Assembly: GCA_003864495.1 (NCBI GenBank)
Contig: ML133502.1
Span: forward strand, 186,001-250,000
DNA length: 64,000 bases
From: Nemopilema nomurai
Taxonomy: Eukaryota; Cnidaria; Scyphozoa; Rhizostomeae; Rhizostomatidae
Direction: 5' to 3'
In this document: positions 48,401 through 59,111 of the stretch, in pieces
Layout of the letters: every line of letters begins with the position of its first letter
Numbering within the stretch: position 1 is the stretch's first letter
Position numbers and translations under genes: made by a program
The notes under the pieces: model-generated
Database searches by the model: none
What the model saw: the letters and a program-made list of their open reading frames with translations, nothing else
Told to the model about the DNA's origin: nothing

Positions 48401-51400
48401 TTTGTCAATTTAGTTTCATAATCAATGGTTTTTTAGTTTTCTGATGCGATATTATACACAACACAAGGACTTACAAAGAAAAATCAGTTTCGCGGCCGAG
48501 CACTTATACCACTTCGTGGTGTTAAGGTAAAAGATGATTCTTTTGGCAAATTGCAATTACTTTTTGAAGGTTTGGTTCTACCAGCAACTATATTGTTACA
48601 AAAGGTTGCCATTGAGACCCAAAAAGTTTTGCCAAAAAGTCATACTTTTGGGGCATGTTGCTTTAATTTATTGCAATTGCATTCCCCCATTGATTGCCCT
48701 ATCCGTTTTTAGTGGTTTGTCAATTGCCAGATGATTTAAGAGCAACTCTTGTTGTTGCTTCTCTAGTTGCCTGTTTGAAAGTTTGACAATTGTCTCAATG
48801 TTGTCTGTGTCGTCTTAGGGGGTTCATATTTACACGCAGAGAATGAGAGAGACTTCCTGAGCTTATTGTAGCTAAATAAATTGAACTGAGACAACATGCT
48901 TAAATATTTGTCAATACAATAGATAGGGGATGTTATGAGGCATCGCATTGGAAAGTGAGAGTTGATAAGAGAGATTAATAGTGGGATAGTCATTAGGTAG
49001 ACAAATGGCAGAAGAGGGTATTGACAACATGCACTAAATGAATAAGAAAGAGGAAAGTAGCCTGAGTAAAGTTGCAGAAACTTAAACAAGAAAGTCACAA
49101 ATAAAACAAACAGTTAGCAATAATGACAGAGGTATATAAACGTTGAGAGTGAATTTTCGAAGCAAGATTAACAATAGTTGTTGTGTAGAAGTGATTCATT
49201 ACATCAACACGTGTTTGTTAATTTATTCCAAAAAGTGTTCAATGTTTAATGCTTAACAAGGCATACATAATGTTTTGGCTTTTTTGGTTTTCTCCATCAG
49301 CAAAAACAGGTAAAGCCACATTTCTCTGAAATTGGATTTGTATCACAGGAACGGATTGTAGTGGTGTCAATTTTCTTATCAGTTATCTATAGAGTTGATG
49401 TGTTTTTGTTTCAGGTTGATGAGGGTGGATTTGCATTGCATGGTTTATACACATTCACAGTTCAAAGCTCTTGTGGAAAGGAAGTTCACCTTGCTGCAAC
49501 ATCTCAGGAAGAGCGTCAAAAATGGCTTGAGGTAACTTTATATTGATGTGCCTGTTTAAGCCAGCCCCCTCTGTAAAGAACATTATTTGCTGTTCTTGTT
49601 GTATCCATTTAAGTAAAAGCCAAGTGATCAAGTTTTTATATTGAAGCTGGTGCTTTTAAGATGACTTCTCTTTTCATCCATGTAAATTTTTGTCAAAGTG
49701 CAAATCCTATGTTGTTTTTCATTTCAGATCTATAATTTTCTTGTAAATATTATCTTTATAGGATTTGCAAACAGCTGTGCAAAAGATAAAATCAAAGGTA
49801 TTCTTGATTTTGCTTTTTAACATATTTTTTATGGCCAAAATTCCAACATGTTTGATGTTGTAAATATTGTGAATTTCAAAGCTGAAGTTACAGTTTGTGG
49901 GTTTAACCTTTTCAGCTATTGGTATTAGGCCCAGTGAACCATTTCCTGTATAATAATCATGAACTGAGAAGGGCAAAAGTTACCATTACAAAATTTTCGA
50001 TTTACTCTGAAAAGCATTAAATGATGCTTCATGGTCCCAATTGATATGAACTGATCCTGATTCTATTTAGAAACCTCTGCTTATTAAGTAGTGTTTTAGG
50101 ATGCTTTGCTCTTCTTGTGCAATTGTCTAGCATCAACTGTATCATCAATTCTAGTTTTCTAATTTTAATCTGAAATGATTCATTATATTTTTGATGAATA
50201 CACTGCTAGAGAGAAAGGCAACACCACAGTTTGTTCTGTTGGCATGTTCAACTATTTGTAGCTAGTTGATAATGGTGTGAAAAGTTTCCAGTGATTTCTT
50301 CTTATTTACTTCCATTTACTCCCAAAATAGTAACCATTATATAAAATCTAACAACGGAATGGATTCAAACAAACCATTTGTATCTCATTTTGTTTTAGGC
50401 TGCCTGTTTGTCCTGCAGTGCGAAGCAAAACGGTGATTTGGATATCAATGATGGAAGCTTTCCCATCTCTTCCTCTTGTACAGGTAAAATAAATTTTAGT
50501 TAGGCATATTGATATCAGCTTTACCTTTCCCAAAGTTATTTTTAACACTAAAACTGATATACGTTGGTTTGAATGTTTCTTGGTTGATCTTCTTGCTTTG
50601 TTTTTCAAAATTAAAGTGATACTTTATAAATTATTTTTTTGAAATTTCTATTTTTTGCCGCAGTCTGTCCAACTCCAATAATTATAAAAAACAGCTTGAA
50701 GGAACAAGAATCAGAAGGCGAAGAGGTACAGGCATCAGATGATGTTTCAACATTGGAACGAAATCATTCTCGTGCAAGAACTCTTTCAACAAGGCGTGTT
50801 TGCTGGCATAGACACACCAGTATAGGAATGAATGAGTACAAGACTTCAATTCAGGTTCATATTTTTTTATATTTTATAACTTAACTTGATAATTACACCA
50901 ATTAGCTCATGTGTTTAGTCTAGGCACGGTTTCGACTATGTTTGCCAGATGAATTGTTTTGTCATAGGACGAGAAGCTGAGAGTAATAAAATTGCTTTCT
51001 CGCTTGCTTCATTCTTGTTCTTTTCAGTATTTCTGTTGCAGTACTTAGCATTTTATTAATACTTTTTATAATTTATGCAAAGTCAAAACCAGACAAGATA
51101 TATTTGCTTCCATAGAATAATCTCAGTGGGGAACTTTTCACAAGATTTGAAACACAGTCCAAATGGCAGCGGTTGTGGGTGGTTTTCACCAACTTCTCCT
51201 TGTTCTTTTTCAGATCTTGTGAGGTAGGGTTTCAAATATTTTGTTGTGGTGCAAAGAACATATAATTACTGACTCTTTATATCATGCTTACTTACTTGTG
51301 CATTTGAGATTTTTTGAAAATCCATCCTTGTGGTGCTTCATTCCTATGATTAATCTCTAATTAAACAATCTTTACCTACTCATATCATGTGGTTTTCACC

Positions 51401-52909
51401 AGTTGATAAATATTTAAGAGAATATCCTGATATTCTAAGAGCAAGTATTTTGTATTGAAATGCCATCAAAGTTTGGTTAACTTGTATGGTAAAGAAAGAC
51501 TGAAGCCTCCTGTTCTCAACAAACCTGATTTAGTGTTGAAACAACAATTTGCAAATGATTCCTTACTTTTATGATTACGATTGCTACTAAAAACCCTGCT
51601 GAGATTACGCTCTCAAGGTAGTTACAACTAAATTCATGTTTTTCTTCTGGGAAGGATGATGAACCACTTGCAAGTTTACCCCTTATTGGATACACAGTCT
51701 CACAGCCATCTAAGGTAATATGTTGCTTTCTTACTAATTTATATCATTTTCATCACCAATTTACAAGCGAAAAGTTGTGTAATAATTTTCTTATAACAAG
51801 GGTGTGGTGTTCTTTGTTTTTATGGTACCATACACCCTTCTATTAATTCTCTGAATAATTATTGATACCAAAATTGTTTTTCCCTTTTTAAAAAAAGACC
51901 TAGCCTCTATTGGGTGTTAAAAGTCTTTTTATGTTAACTATGGTTGTTGTTAACTATCAAAAAAAGCTTTAAAAACTCAGGATAATTAAATACTAAAGCT
52001 CAACCTCTACTAAGAACTAACCACTTATTACTCACTGTTAAGATGTTAAATTATTGAAAAATATTTTGTTTAAGATTATGAATTTTCCTGTTACTCCAAG
52101 CTTGTTGATGAATATTACAATACCTTTTCCCCTTTTTTGCAGGAAGAATGCATTGGGGATATCTTTGCATTCAAGTTACAATTTAAGGTTCATGTGTACT
52201 TCTTTCGAGCAGAAAATCAATATGCATTTTTAAGGTGAGTTTATCATGTTCTTAAAGATGCAACAGAGAAGAATAATGTTTGGGTCATTTTAACAATGAG
52301 AAGTGGTTCATAAGCTAGACAGATTATAAGGTTAAGTAAGGCTATCCTGAATCTTCTTAATATATAAGAACATTTTCATACTTGTGGGCTCCTCTCAGAA
52401 AGATACTCAAAATGGAGGTTCTATATATTTACCAGAAAAACATCTACTGCAAATTTGTAGCAGTTATTCAACAGTTGTAGTGTATAGGGTAAGAAATGTC
52501 AGTATCTGAGTGAAAGCAAAAAGTATGAAATGAATACTTGACTGTGGTTTGAAATGAGCCAATGTGACACAATCATTGGTTTGTATTGATAACAAGCACT
52601 GCAACAAACATACTTAAATCACAGAACAGGAGAATCAAAACACAAGAACAGATGTTACTATTGTCCGTTCAATAGTAGCGAGAGCTGGTAATTGGACTTT
52701 TTTATAAAAAGAAAACTGAAGTCTTCAAATTATCAGAAGAAGCAAATCATTAGTTGTTGCATTTGAGAAAAATGCATACAGAGATGATAGTTTAAAATTG
52801 TATACAGAGAGTTAAAATTATAGATAACAAGTTTATGATGGTATTATTTATAAAATTTTGCAGGTGGTTGGAGGTCTTGGAACGTGCCACCAATACTGCC
52901 ACGAGGTGA
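27481..52909 (+). CDS. FARP: FARP, FERM-RhoGEF-PH protein (35 coding exons, 1,154 aa, complete)
   Basis: I rebuilt 35 exons with GT/AG boundaries and consistent phases; they sum to 3,465 nt, giving 1,154 aa plus stop (human FARP1 and FARP2 are about 1,050). Order: FERM (about 21-305), FERM-adjacent region (306-340), long Ser/acidic linker (341-635), DH/RhoGEF (636-about 840), PH1 (about 858-961), linker (962-1045), PH2 (about 1046-1154). The ATG at 27481 has an in-frame TAG 30 nt upstream (27451). FARPs bind membrane proteins and phosphoinositides by FERM and activate Rac/Cdc42-type GTPases by DH; mammalian FARP1 acts in dendrites and synapses, FARP2 in semaphorin signalling (family knowledge). 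The gene appears to be a single ancestor-type FARP, so no paralogue number is assigned. Confidence 0.94.
32449..32661 (+). other. FARP intron, nothing further recognised
   Basis: The large introns 27589-30151, 30257-32661 and 40298-43405 were read for additional exons. Apart from the TTAA element at 40.4 kb, I saw only AT-rich sequence with short open frames, such as this 70-codon one, lacking splice context or motif. Confidence 0.4.
36972..37040. repeat. (TTG/CTG)n microsatellite in a FARP intron
   Basis: About 69 bases of GTT repeats passing through GCT repeats and back, 59 bases upstream of FARP exon 11 (37099). Similar in type to the CAA repeat next to the CASK guanylate kinase exon, but on the opposite strand relative to the host gene. 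Confidence 0.85.
39340..39490 (+). repeat. dispersed repeat copy A
   Basis: About 150 bp, in the FARP intron between exons 15 and 16, whose reverse complement is found at 63314-63472. Shared blocks include GAACAAGTGCTTTGC, ACTAGTTTTTGCA-type, CGTCCGACACTCCTCAGAG and GAATAAATAGCCAGTT. Similarity fades on both sides, so the ends are not defined. Class unknown. Confidence 0.75.
40393..40598. mobile_element. 206-bp inverted-repeat element bounded by TTAA (MITE-like)
   Basis: The left end CTTAAAGGCATTGAGTCATG (40393-40412, then A/G-TAA) recurs as its reverse complement at 40575-40598, one mismatch in 24. Each arm contains TTAA at its outer edge, so the structure can be read as TTAA-AGGCATTGAGTCATG...CATGACTCAATGCCT-TTAA, that is, a TTAA target duplication with about 19-bp inverted repeats. 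TTAA duplication is typical of piggyBac-type transposons (family knowledge), but the terminal bases are not the usual CCC. No coding capacity. It lies in the FARP intron between exons 16 and 17. Confidence 0.65.
43779..47691 (+). other. FARP: FARP exons 18-25: DH (RhoGEF) domain
   Basis: Exons: 43779-43831, 44119-44149, 44800-44933, 45395-45470, 46302-46403, 46721-46805, 47148-47260, 47620-47691. Landmarks: MMNEILLTERTYVKDLEVLT (conserved region 1, with the Glu that contacts GTPase switch I), FFFGNIDPLYDFHCSFL, and KVCYLPLNTFLLKPTQRLQY (conserved region 3, the Dbl signature). This is the catalytic exchange module for Rho-family GTPases (family knowledge). All junction phases close. One intron (45471-46301) carries the 20-bp minisatellite. 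Confidence 0.93.
45890..46166. repeat. about 20-bp minisatellite in the FARP DH-domain intron
   Basis: About 13 units of GTTTTGGGTCGTTTTGGCTG, each made of two similar 10-bp halves (TTTTGGCTGG and TTTTGGGTCG), with CTG, AGG and TAT variants. A minus-strand frame through it encodes a run of PKRPKxxQNDP-like residues; this is a repeat artefact. It ends about 135 bp before FARP exon 22. Confidence 0.85.
48000..49797 (+). other. FARP: FARP exons 26-29: first PH domain
   Basis: Exons: 48000-48068 (EFIREGCLYKVSEKG, RMFFL), 48437-48526 (FSDAILYTTQGLT, LIPLRGVK), 49415-49531 (LYTFTVQSSCGKEVHLAATS, QEERQKWLE), 49762-49797 (DLQTAVQKIKSK). The invariant PH Trp of the C-terminal helix is present (KWLE). 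In FARP structures PH1 and PH2 fold over the DH domain and hold it inactive (family knowledge). Strand 1 begins directly at the end of the DH helix, as in human FARP. Confidence 0.92.
50399..52909 (+). other. FARP: FARP exons 30-35: inter-PH linker and second PH domain
   Basis: Exons: 50399-50483, 50664-50854 (linker, then RRVCWHRHTSIGMNEY), 51116-51223 (NNLSGELFTRFETQSKWQRL, WVVFTNFSLFFF), 51655-51714 (DDEPLASLPLIGYTV), 52143-52234 (FAFKLQFKVHVYFFRAENQY), 52864-52909 (WLEVLERATNTATR, stop TGA at 52907-52909). Human FARP reads VCWHRNTSVSM and KLWVVFTNFCLFFYK in these places, so this assignment is secure. The protein ends soon after the PH Trp helix, as in vertebrates. Confidence 0.93.
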
Positions 52910-54472
52910 AGCATTTGGGCCACTCATCTTGTGACCAAGACTGGTCAATGGTCGCATTTTAGAACAATTTTTATCTGGAACTTTTCATAAACACACTCTT
53001 TATACAAAGCTGTTTGTGTACCAATTTCAAGACAAACTTTGTTTTATAGAACTAAGAAAAATTAAAAAGAAAAAGTCGTAAAAAATTTGCGCTTGTTAAA
53101 CAGAATTTACAAGTTAAAAAGTAAAAGAATCCCCTGCATATGACTGGGCAAGGAACAGAGCAGCCTATCATAGATTTAGTAACAATTATGTTAGCAAAGT
53201 TTTTAGTCTGTATAGTTTATAAAGCATAGAATTTTAGATAAACATTATTTAACCTTCTCCAAGTCTCCATTGACAGCTAAAGGTGATATAGCAAGTAGCA
53301 ACACCATATATTTGCAAGCAACTGAACATAACACAAGGTAATAAATAATGAAGTGCTAAAACAACTCTTGTATGGAAGCAGTTAACTGAGATACAGACTC
53401 ATTTCTTATGAATCAAAAGATTTTCCTCATAAACATAAAACATGACTAGTTTTTATACAGTACAAGAACTTGCAAGCAACACATAAAACTTGAAATTTAA
53501 CAACCTCCCAAACCGACTTTACATAAACCATACATAAAGAACATTGCCATTAACAACTATAATCAGAGACAAAGATGGCACAGACTTTTCAAGGTTATTA
53601 TTTACTTGGTTTTATATTTAATGTATGATTTATATATACCAACAGTTTTGATTATAGATGTTTGCAAAGTTTACATTTATGCTCAGTTTAATTTTAAATG
53701 TTTACTGTTAAGAACAATATGATAGACATTGTGTCATTCAAATGAAAATCTCATTTGTGTCTACACTCACAGTATACATGCCCTGGTATACTCCTGGCAT
53801 TTTTTACAGAAGTGCCCATGATAATCAGTCCAATTTGAGGTTTTTGTGACTAAAAACTCTCCAATTAAGAAGAACACCTGATGATTGTAGTTCAAGAATG
53901 ACCGTAGGCAAGATGAGTCTTTTCAATTACCAAACTTTTTCAGTTGCTCATTGTATTATTCATTAATAAGAATTCTCAACCAACCACATTTTTATTATAA
54001 TACAAAAGCAAAACATCATGCTAAATAGGAACAACTTATAACTAGCAAAAAAGTATATTTTTGCTCTGATAAATAAACTTAGCTGGGAAATGTTATATAA
54101 CTCCTAGAACAAGAATTTCTAAATGTTAGGATTTTTGCATAAAAGACGATTCACAAGGCCCTGGTACATATTTTAAATGACTAGCTTTCCCAATTATTAA
54201 ACTTTCAATTAGTTTCTAGGAATTGACTAATTACTATCTAGGAATTCATCAAATGAACAAAGAACTGCCTGTTGAGAATATTTTTAATTACAGGACACAA
54301 ATTCAGTGCTCTGTGAAAAATAGCATTGATTATTGTGCAGAAATTAAAATATAGAGATTGTGTACTGTTAAACTGCCCATTAGGATTTATGTATTGAAAG
54401 TTGGTGGATAGAAAGATTACAGCCTACAAAGATTAATTAAAAACAAGAGGCCACAATTCAGAGCATTTCAAG
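52910..54472. other. 3' UTRs and spacer between convergent FARP and PRA1
   Basis: AT-rich, with no open frame of note. FARP (plus) and PRA1 (minus) end toward each other across about 1.56 kb, so their 3' UTRs may approach or overlap. Candidate AATAAA signals: 53340-53345 on the plus strand for FARP and 53991-53996 on the minus strand for PRA1. Confidence 0.5.
53340..53345 (+). terminator. candidate FARP poly(A) signal
   Basis: First AATAAA on the plus strand that I found after the FARP stop codon, about 430 nt downstream. Position only; no further support. Confidence 0.3.
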
Positions 54473-56446
54473 CTATGGTCCAACAGATTTAACTTCATCA
54501 AGATCAATTTCAGGCTCCTCGGTTGTAGGTTCTGCTAATGATGCATGCAAAGTAATGATGAAAACAGAAGCTCCTAAAAGGAAATTTGATGCATATTATG
54601 TAACATCCAAGCATATTCTTAAAACAATATCAAAAGAGTTTCCATCAAAGTTAAAGGGTCAAATTTCTAAAGAGTAACAATGAAAAAATCAGAAAAGTTA
54701 AAATCAACAAACCAATTATCCAAAAAATTGCAGATCCTGCTGATGCAAAGAAAAGCAGTGGCAGGGAAATTGTAAGCACCACTGCATATTGCTCAGCTGT
54801 GGAGAAATCTCTTCCTGCAACAAAAATTTAGATAAATTGATGCAGTTTAAGACTGGAGAATGGTGAAGATGACAAGATTTTCTACCTTACTGATTTTACT
54901 CACAGAGATGCTAAAGAGAGTTTGTTAGAAAAAAACTGCCATTTGTATGGTAAACATACATGCTTGCACTTTGATGTCCTTGGGTTATAGCAAGGCACCA
55001 TTCTCAGTACATTGAAAATATTCTTGTTGAATATCTGTGTTTACACACTTTTTTTATAAGGAACCTTCTTCAAGGCCTAGTTCCAAAAGTTCCTTTATTT
55101 GAGACCTCAAATCATCAGATTTTAGTTCCAAAGTTCCTTCAGTTCTCACTTTGGGTGTTTTGACTACAATAAGCCTTAACACTTAATGGAAAGAGGGGTG
55201 AGACAGCATATGTGGAAACTACTCAACGAAACACTTGACATACGAATAGCAAACAATCTATGCAAGTATTGGCTGCAAATGAATGGAACCGGCTTCTTAG
55301 TTCTTGATGTTTGCAGTTATAAAATTTTTCAAATCGAAAAGTTCCTTAGAGACAGTTTTTAGTAGCATTAAGTTCTTTAAATATTACCGCCTTCTACATG
55401 TAGGTTTCCTACAAAGTGGTTCCTTATAAAAAAAAGCCTGTAATGGGTATTATGACTACTCCTCTAATAATTTACTCTAATTAGGAATAAAATTACATAT
55501 CATAATAGTTATCATATAGAGATGGTAAGAGTAAAACAAAGTTTACCAGCAATGTTTAATTTCTGTCCACTGCCTCTTTTGGCAATGAAAAGACAGGCAC
55601 CACCAGATGTTGCCAGGGCAATAAGTAGCAGAGGAGAAGTTATTCTATGGAAAACAAAAGTAAACACTCTTATAGCAACAAAATTGAACTTTATTGTTTT
55701 TAGATTAAGTGAAAATCAGCTTATTGTTTGTTTCTCATGCTTCAAAAGAGAAGAGCAATGGACAAGTTGCAGTTCAAATTGCTATTGTGATGACGCAACT
55801 AAGTGAATATGGATTATTTCGCTCTAATCCTTCATTTTGCAATTTACTTGCGAAGGTGGGACAAGTCTACAACTTACTAAATCATTGAGGGTCCAGCGCG
55901 ATAAAAAACATTTGATGGGTGTGGATAGTAACTTTTAAGATTGTATCTTTATGTTTAATTGCTTAAAGGATATCCTTTGATATCTATTCAATTCTAGAGA
56001 ACAAAAAATCAAAATACTCAAATCAAATACCTGCCCTATTTATCAACTTGTTGTGCACCAATAAATTGGAAACAGCTTGTTTGACACGAAACGGGTTCGG
56101 CACAATATAGCAAAGTTTTTTCTATTCTGAAAATTTGATTCAAGAAAACCAAGAGCAAATTGAAAGCAACTTACATGCAGTATATTGACAGAAACAGGCA
56201 AATTACAATGTAATTTGTTTGGTATGCATCTATATTTTTGACGATTCGTCGCCCGACTTGTGCTACATCCTTTGGCTTCGAGAAAGTTTTGGCATTAACA
56301 AATTCAGTCCACGGTCGCAAGTTGGATCTCCTGCGTTTAATCCAACTCATTAAACTTCCCTTTTGGCCGTCACCCGGCTCATCACTGAGTGACTTTTGGA
56401 TTTCACCAGAAATCTCCTCAATGTTTATTTTTAGTCCTGCCGCCAT
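54473..56446 (-). CDS. RABAC1: PRA1 family protein, prenylated Rab acceptor (4 exons, 190 aa, complete)
   Basis: Exons: 56175-56446, 55547-55644, 54713-54814, 54473-54573; phases close, total 573 nt, giving 190 aa plus stop (human RABAC1 is 185). Landmarks: LRPWTEFVNAKTFSKPKDV, VKNIDAYQTNYIVI, then hydrophobic segments YCM-ITSPLLLIALATS, YAVVLTISLPLLFFASAGSA and GASVFIITLHASL, and an acidic C-terminal tail (TTEEPEIDLDEV). Two hydrophobic hairpins are the hallmark of PRA1 proteins. They sit in Golgi/endosomal membranes and bind prenylated Rab GTPases and VAMP2 (family knowledge). Human reads LRPWREFFDTRRFSRP at the conserved N-terminal site. Start chosen at MAAGLKINIEE, in a GGAAATGG context. 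The largest intron holds a miniature transposon (55044-55440). Confidence 0.92.
55044..55440 (-). mobile_element. 397-bp TA-flanked inverted-repeat element (MITE), copy 1
   Basis: Flanked by TA on both sides (55042-55043 and 55441-55442). Left end CACACTTTTTTTATAAGGAA; the right end is GGTTCCTTATAAAAAAAAG then CCTG, the imperfect inverted complement. The interior matches copy 2 (58197-58592) in inverted orientation along its full length; I estimate somewhat over 80% identity by eye. One side also carries an extra inner GGTTCC block (TAGGTTTCCTACAAAGTGG). TA target duplication is typical of Tc1/mariner-type elements (family knowledge). No coding capacity. It lies in the first PRA1 intron half that follows exon 2. 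Confidence 0.85.
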
Positions 56447-57890
56447 TTCCTCTACTTTTTTGCCAACGAAGCTACAGCCTCACTTTCACGGAGGATCGCT
56501 TTCCGCCCCTCATGAGTCACCGGGCCATTAAAAACAATTTTTATTGCCAATTTTTTTATTTCTTATCTCAGTTCACAGACCCACTACAGTTTCATTGTAT
56601 CAATACTTAGCTACTTTTATTAGATATCTGAGTTTATGATTTGAGATTTAAAACACCATTATTATGTCGTGGTTAAACAGCTGTGAGATTTAGTTATTTG
56701 TTCATGAGAGTGAGAGACCGAGTAAAGGGTGATTGTGTTTGGAAATTGAAGGTCATTGATTAACTTCTTACCAGCCTTTTCAACGCTAACAATTTTTAAA
56801 AGAGTAGTATTTCATTTATTTTGTGGGCCTACACTGGGGAAATTTGTTTATGAAGTTGGAGGGGGGCCATAATGTGAAAGTGCAAGGATTTAGTTAATGC
56901 CCCCAGCCGCCACAATGGTTGGCGGTCAGAATAGTTGCGACCACCTATCATCCTAAGGATAGACTCATTTTCCTTATTTATATGAATTCATTTTTATTTC
57001 TTTTTTAATTGCCCTTAAAGTACTTTTCTTTTCATAATTTTGGGATATAGCCCCTCCGACCCCCGGTTTTGCTAGCCTTTTTACAGTAAAAATTTTCTGG
57101 AGAACTCTCAGGAAAGACTTTTCTGAAAGTAAGCTGTTTTCAAAGAAATTGAAAAGCAGGAGAACTTGATCATTCAAATAGAAATCGCATATATCCTTGC
57201 TTGCTTTTTTGTTTGCTGACCGCTTTAGGACTTAACATCTGTAATATCTTAGTCGAGCGGGGTCGAAGGACAAAAGATAGTTGGGCGAGAATCCACTGTT
57301 TGCCAACAATCAAATTCAAGCTTGCTAAAATGCTTTAAAAACGAATAAACGACAAAATTATAAGCACTTTCTTGATAAATTGCCACTGTTTTTGCCAAAA
57401 ACAAACGTTTGCGAAGAATTTTCATCAACCTAGGACAGGTCGACTGAAGGTTCCCCATTGTTTGCCCGCATCGAACGATCGTACGAAAGGGCGCGCAGTA
57501 AGGCCGCGGTCGAACCATGCAGTCGGGTTATAACCAAACATTATTTCGCTTCCTTTAACCAAGTAAACCTGAAGCAACCGAAGTCATCTTGAAAATATCA
57601 AATTAAAGAAAAGCTGTTAATCAGTGAATCAGGTGAGTGCTCATGTTTTCAAGTGCCTTGGCATAGCTTGAGAGGCCGGGAAATTGGTGCCCACACGACC
57701 CCTTTCTTGAACAATGGATTTTAGCATCTTTCTTACCCAGAAAGTTTTTTGAACTGAAACGATTAACTTCTTCTTGGGGAAAAACGTGGCAGTAGTATGT
57801 TGTTCTTTCAAAAGTGAAGTCAAGAGGGCGTTTGATGTTGTTTTAGACATTTAAAATCAAATTGAAGCCAAATGAATTGTTTGTTTACAG
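56447..57890. other. divergent promoter region between PRA1 and the next gene
   Basis: Spacer between the PRA1 start codon (56446, minus) and the first candidate exon of the plus-strand gene (57891). A small CpG-richer patch occurs at about 57470-57530 (GGGCGCGCAGTAAGGCCGCG) and would suit a transcription start. Minus-strand open frames of 67-89 codons at 56.97-57.85 kb show no motif and are not called. Confidence 0.45.
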
Positions 57891-57920
57891 TTCAAGAACA
57901 TGCTGGCAGTTGCAGTGGAC
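57891..57920 (+). other. possible small 5' exon of the unidentified gene
   Basis: Thirty bases between a good acceptor (TTGTTTACAG) and a donor (GTGAGC). It contains an ATG that would run into the next exon in a different frame (reading NEGYVQIRSFQEW), which then stops in the third exon. It is therefore more likely 5' UTR, or an alternative start for a short product. Confidence 0.3.
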
Positions 57921-58049
57921 GTGAGCCCTTTTTTCTTCATGTTGGCACCTGTTGTTTGGATATGGGATTAAATTTATTTCCATTTGTCTTGCAAAGGCAG
58001 GTTTTTGATTTTGCGAAGCTGGACTAACCAGACTCTTTTTTGACACAGA

Positions 58050-59111
58050 ATGAAGGATATGTCCAAATCAGATCTTTTCAAGAATGGCGTCAGAAAAATC
58101 TCAATGAAACTTTTATCAGGTGAGGTTAGTGTGTGAATCTTCAGCCAGATACAGATAGTAACAGAGAGAGGTTGGAATTAAATTTGAAATTGAATACACG
58201 CTTTTTTATAAGGAACCACTTTATAAGGAACCTACATATAGAAGGCCGAAATATTTCAAGAACTTATACTACTAAAACGAAATCACTAAGGAACTTCTCG
58301 ATTTGAATTTTTTTTATAACTGCAAGCATACAGAGCTAAAAAGCCCGTTTCATTCATTTGCAGCCAATACTCGCATATATAGTTTACTATTCGTGTGTCA
58401 AGTGCTTTATTGAGTAGTTTCCACATACTGTATCTCACCCCTCTCTCTATTAAGTGTTAAGGCTTATTGATGTGCAGTGAAAATTAAGGAACTTTTGAGG
58501 AACTTTTGGTACTAAAATCTGATGACTTTAGGTCTACGAATAAGGAACTTTTGGAGCTAGGCCCTGGGGTAGGTTCCTTATAAAAAATCGTGTAATTGAA
58601 ATAAGTTAAACTTGTATAAAGTATAAATTGTTTTTGCCTTCAAATACGATATTTTCCATAAACTGTTTCGAATCGTTACTTTCAAAAGTAGATTAAGTTT
58701 TGAACTATCTTCGTCAAGTTCAGCCTACCAATTTTTAACAGCAAAATTTGTTGATTATGTTTCTCTGTGCAGTCCAGGTAGGTTTACTTATTAAAAAATA
58801 GTACTTCCTAGAAAATCCGACCAGATCGTGAGTTCGTGCTGAGGTCGAACCGCCTCCAAAAGGTGCCCCTGCGAAGGAGATGTTTGAGTTGATGGAGTGG
58901 GAAGAGGTAACGCTGCTGTTTCTTTTCAAGGGTCAGCAAAAAAGATGGGGGATGCAGTTGGAAATGATAAAAGTCTAGAAACAGCTCCCAACTGCGATGG
59001 CAAAGAATTGGAAAACAGTTATTTGGAGGATAATCTCGAAGAAGATGCAGCGGGCACTATAGAACCTCCTCTTTCGTCATCATCGAGTTTAGAATCTCAA
59101 GAATTGAAAAA
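58050..59111 (+). CDS. unidentified gene, upstream first-exon set (partial, 5' end)
   Basis: Exon 58049-58119 contains ATG at 58050 (MKDMSKSDLFKNGVRKISMK) and ends in phase 1 at GTGAGG. Exon 58931-59111, after TCTTTTCAAG, continues in frame (GSAKKMGDAVGNDKSLETAP, then an acidic stretch LEDNLEEDAAGT and SSSSSLESQELKK) and ends in phase 2 at GTATGT. Together about 83 codons, basic then acidic/Ser-rich, probably disordered. I do not recognise the family. The phase fits the acceptor at 63921. Intron 58120-58930 contains miniature transposon copy 2. Confidence 0.45.
58197..58592 (+). mobile_element. 396-bp TA-flanked inverted-repeat element (MITE), copy 2
   Basis: Flanked by TA (58195-58196 and 58593-58594). 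Left end CACGCTTTTTTATAAGGAAC, right end inverted complement (GGTTCCTTATAAAAAATCGTG). Near the left end the TTATAAGGAACC block is repeated directly (separated by ACT), matching the doubled block at the corresponding end of copy 1. The shared interior includes CACTTGACACACGAATAG-type and GCAGCCAATACT-type blocks, read on opposite strands in the two copies. Non-coding. Confidence 0.85.

Noticed and set aside
57249..57850. Minus-strand open frames of 69-89 codons between PRA1 and the next gene
   Set aside because: No motif, no splice context, and they overlap the likely 5' region of the plus-strand gene.
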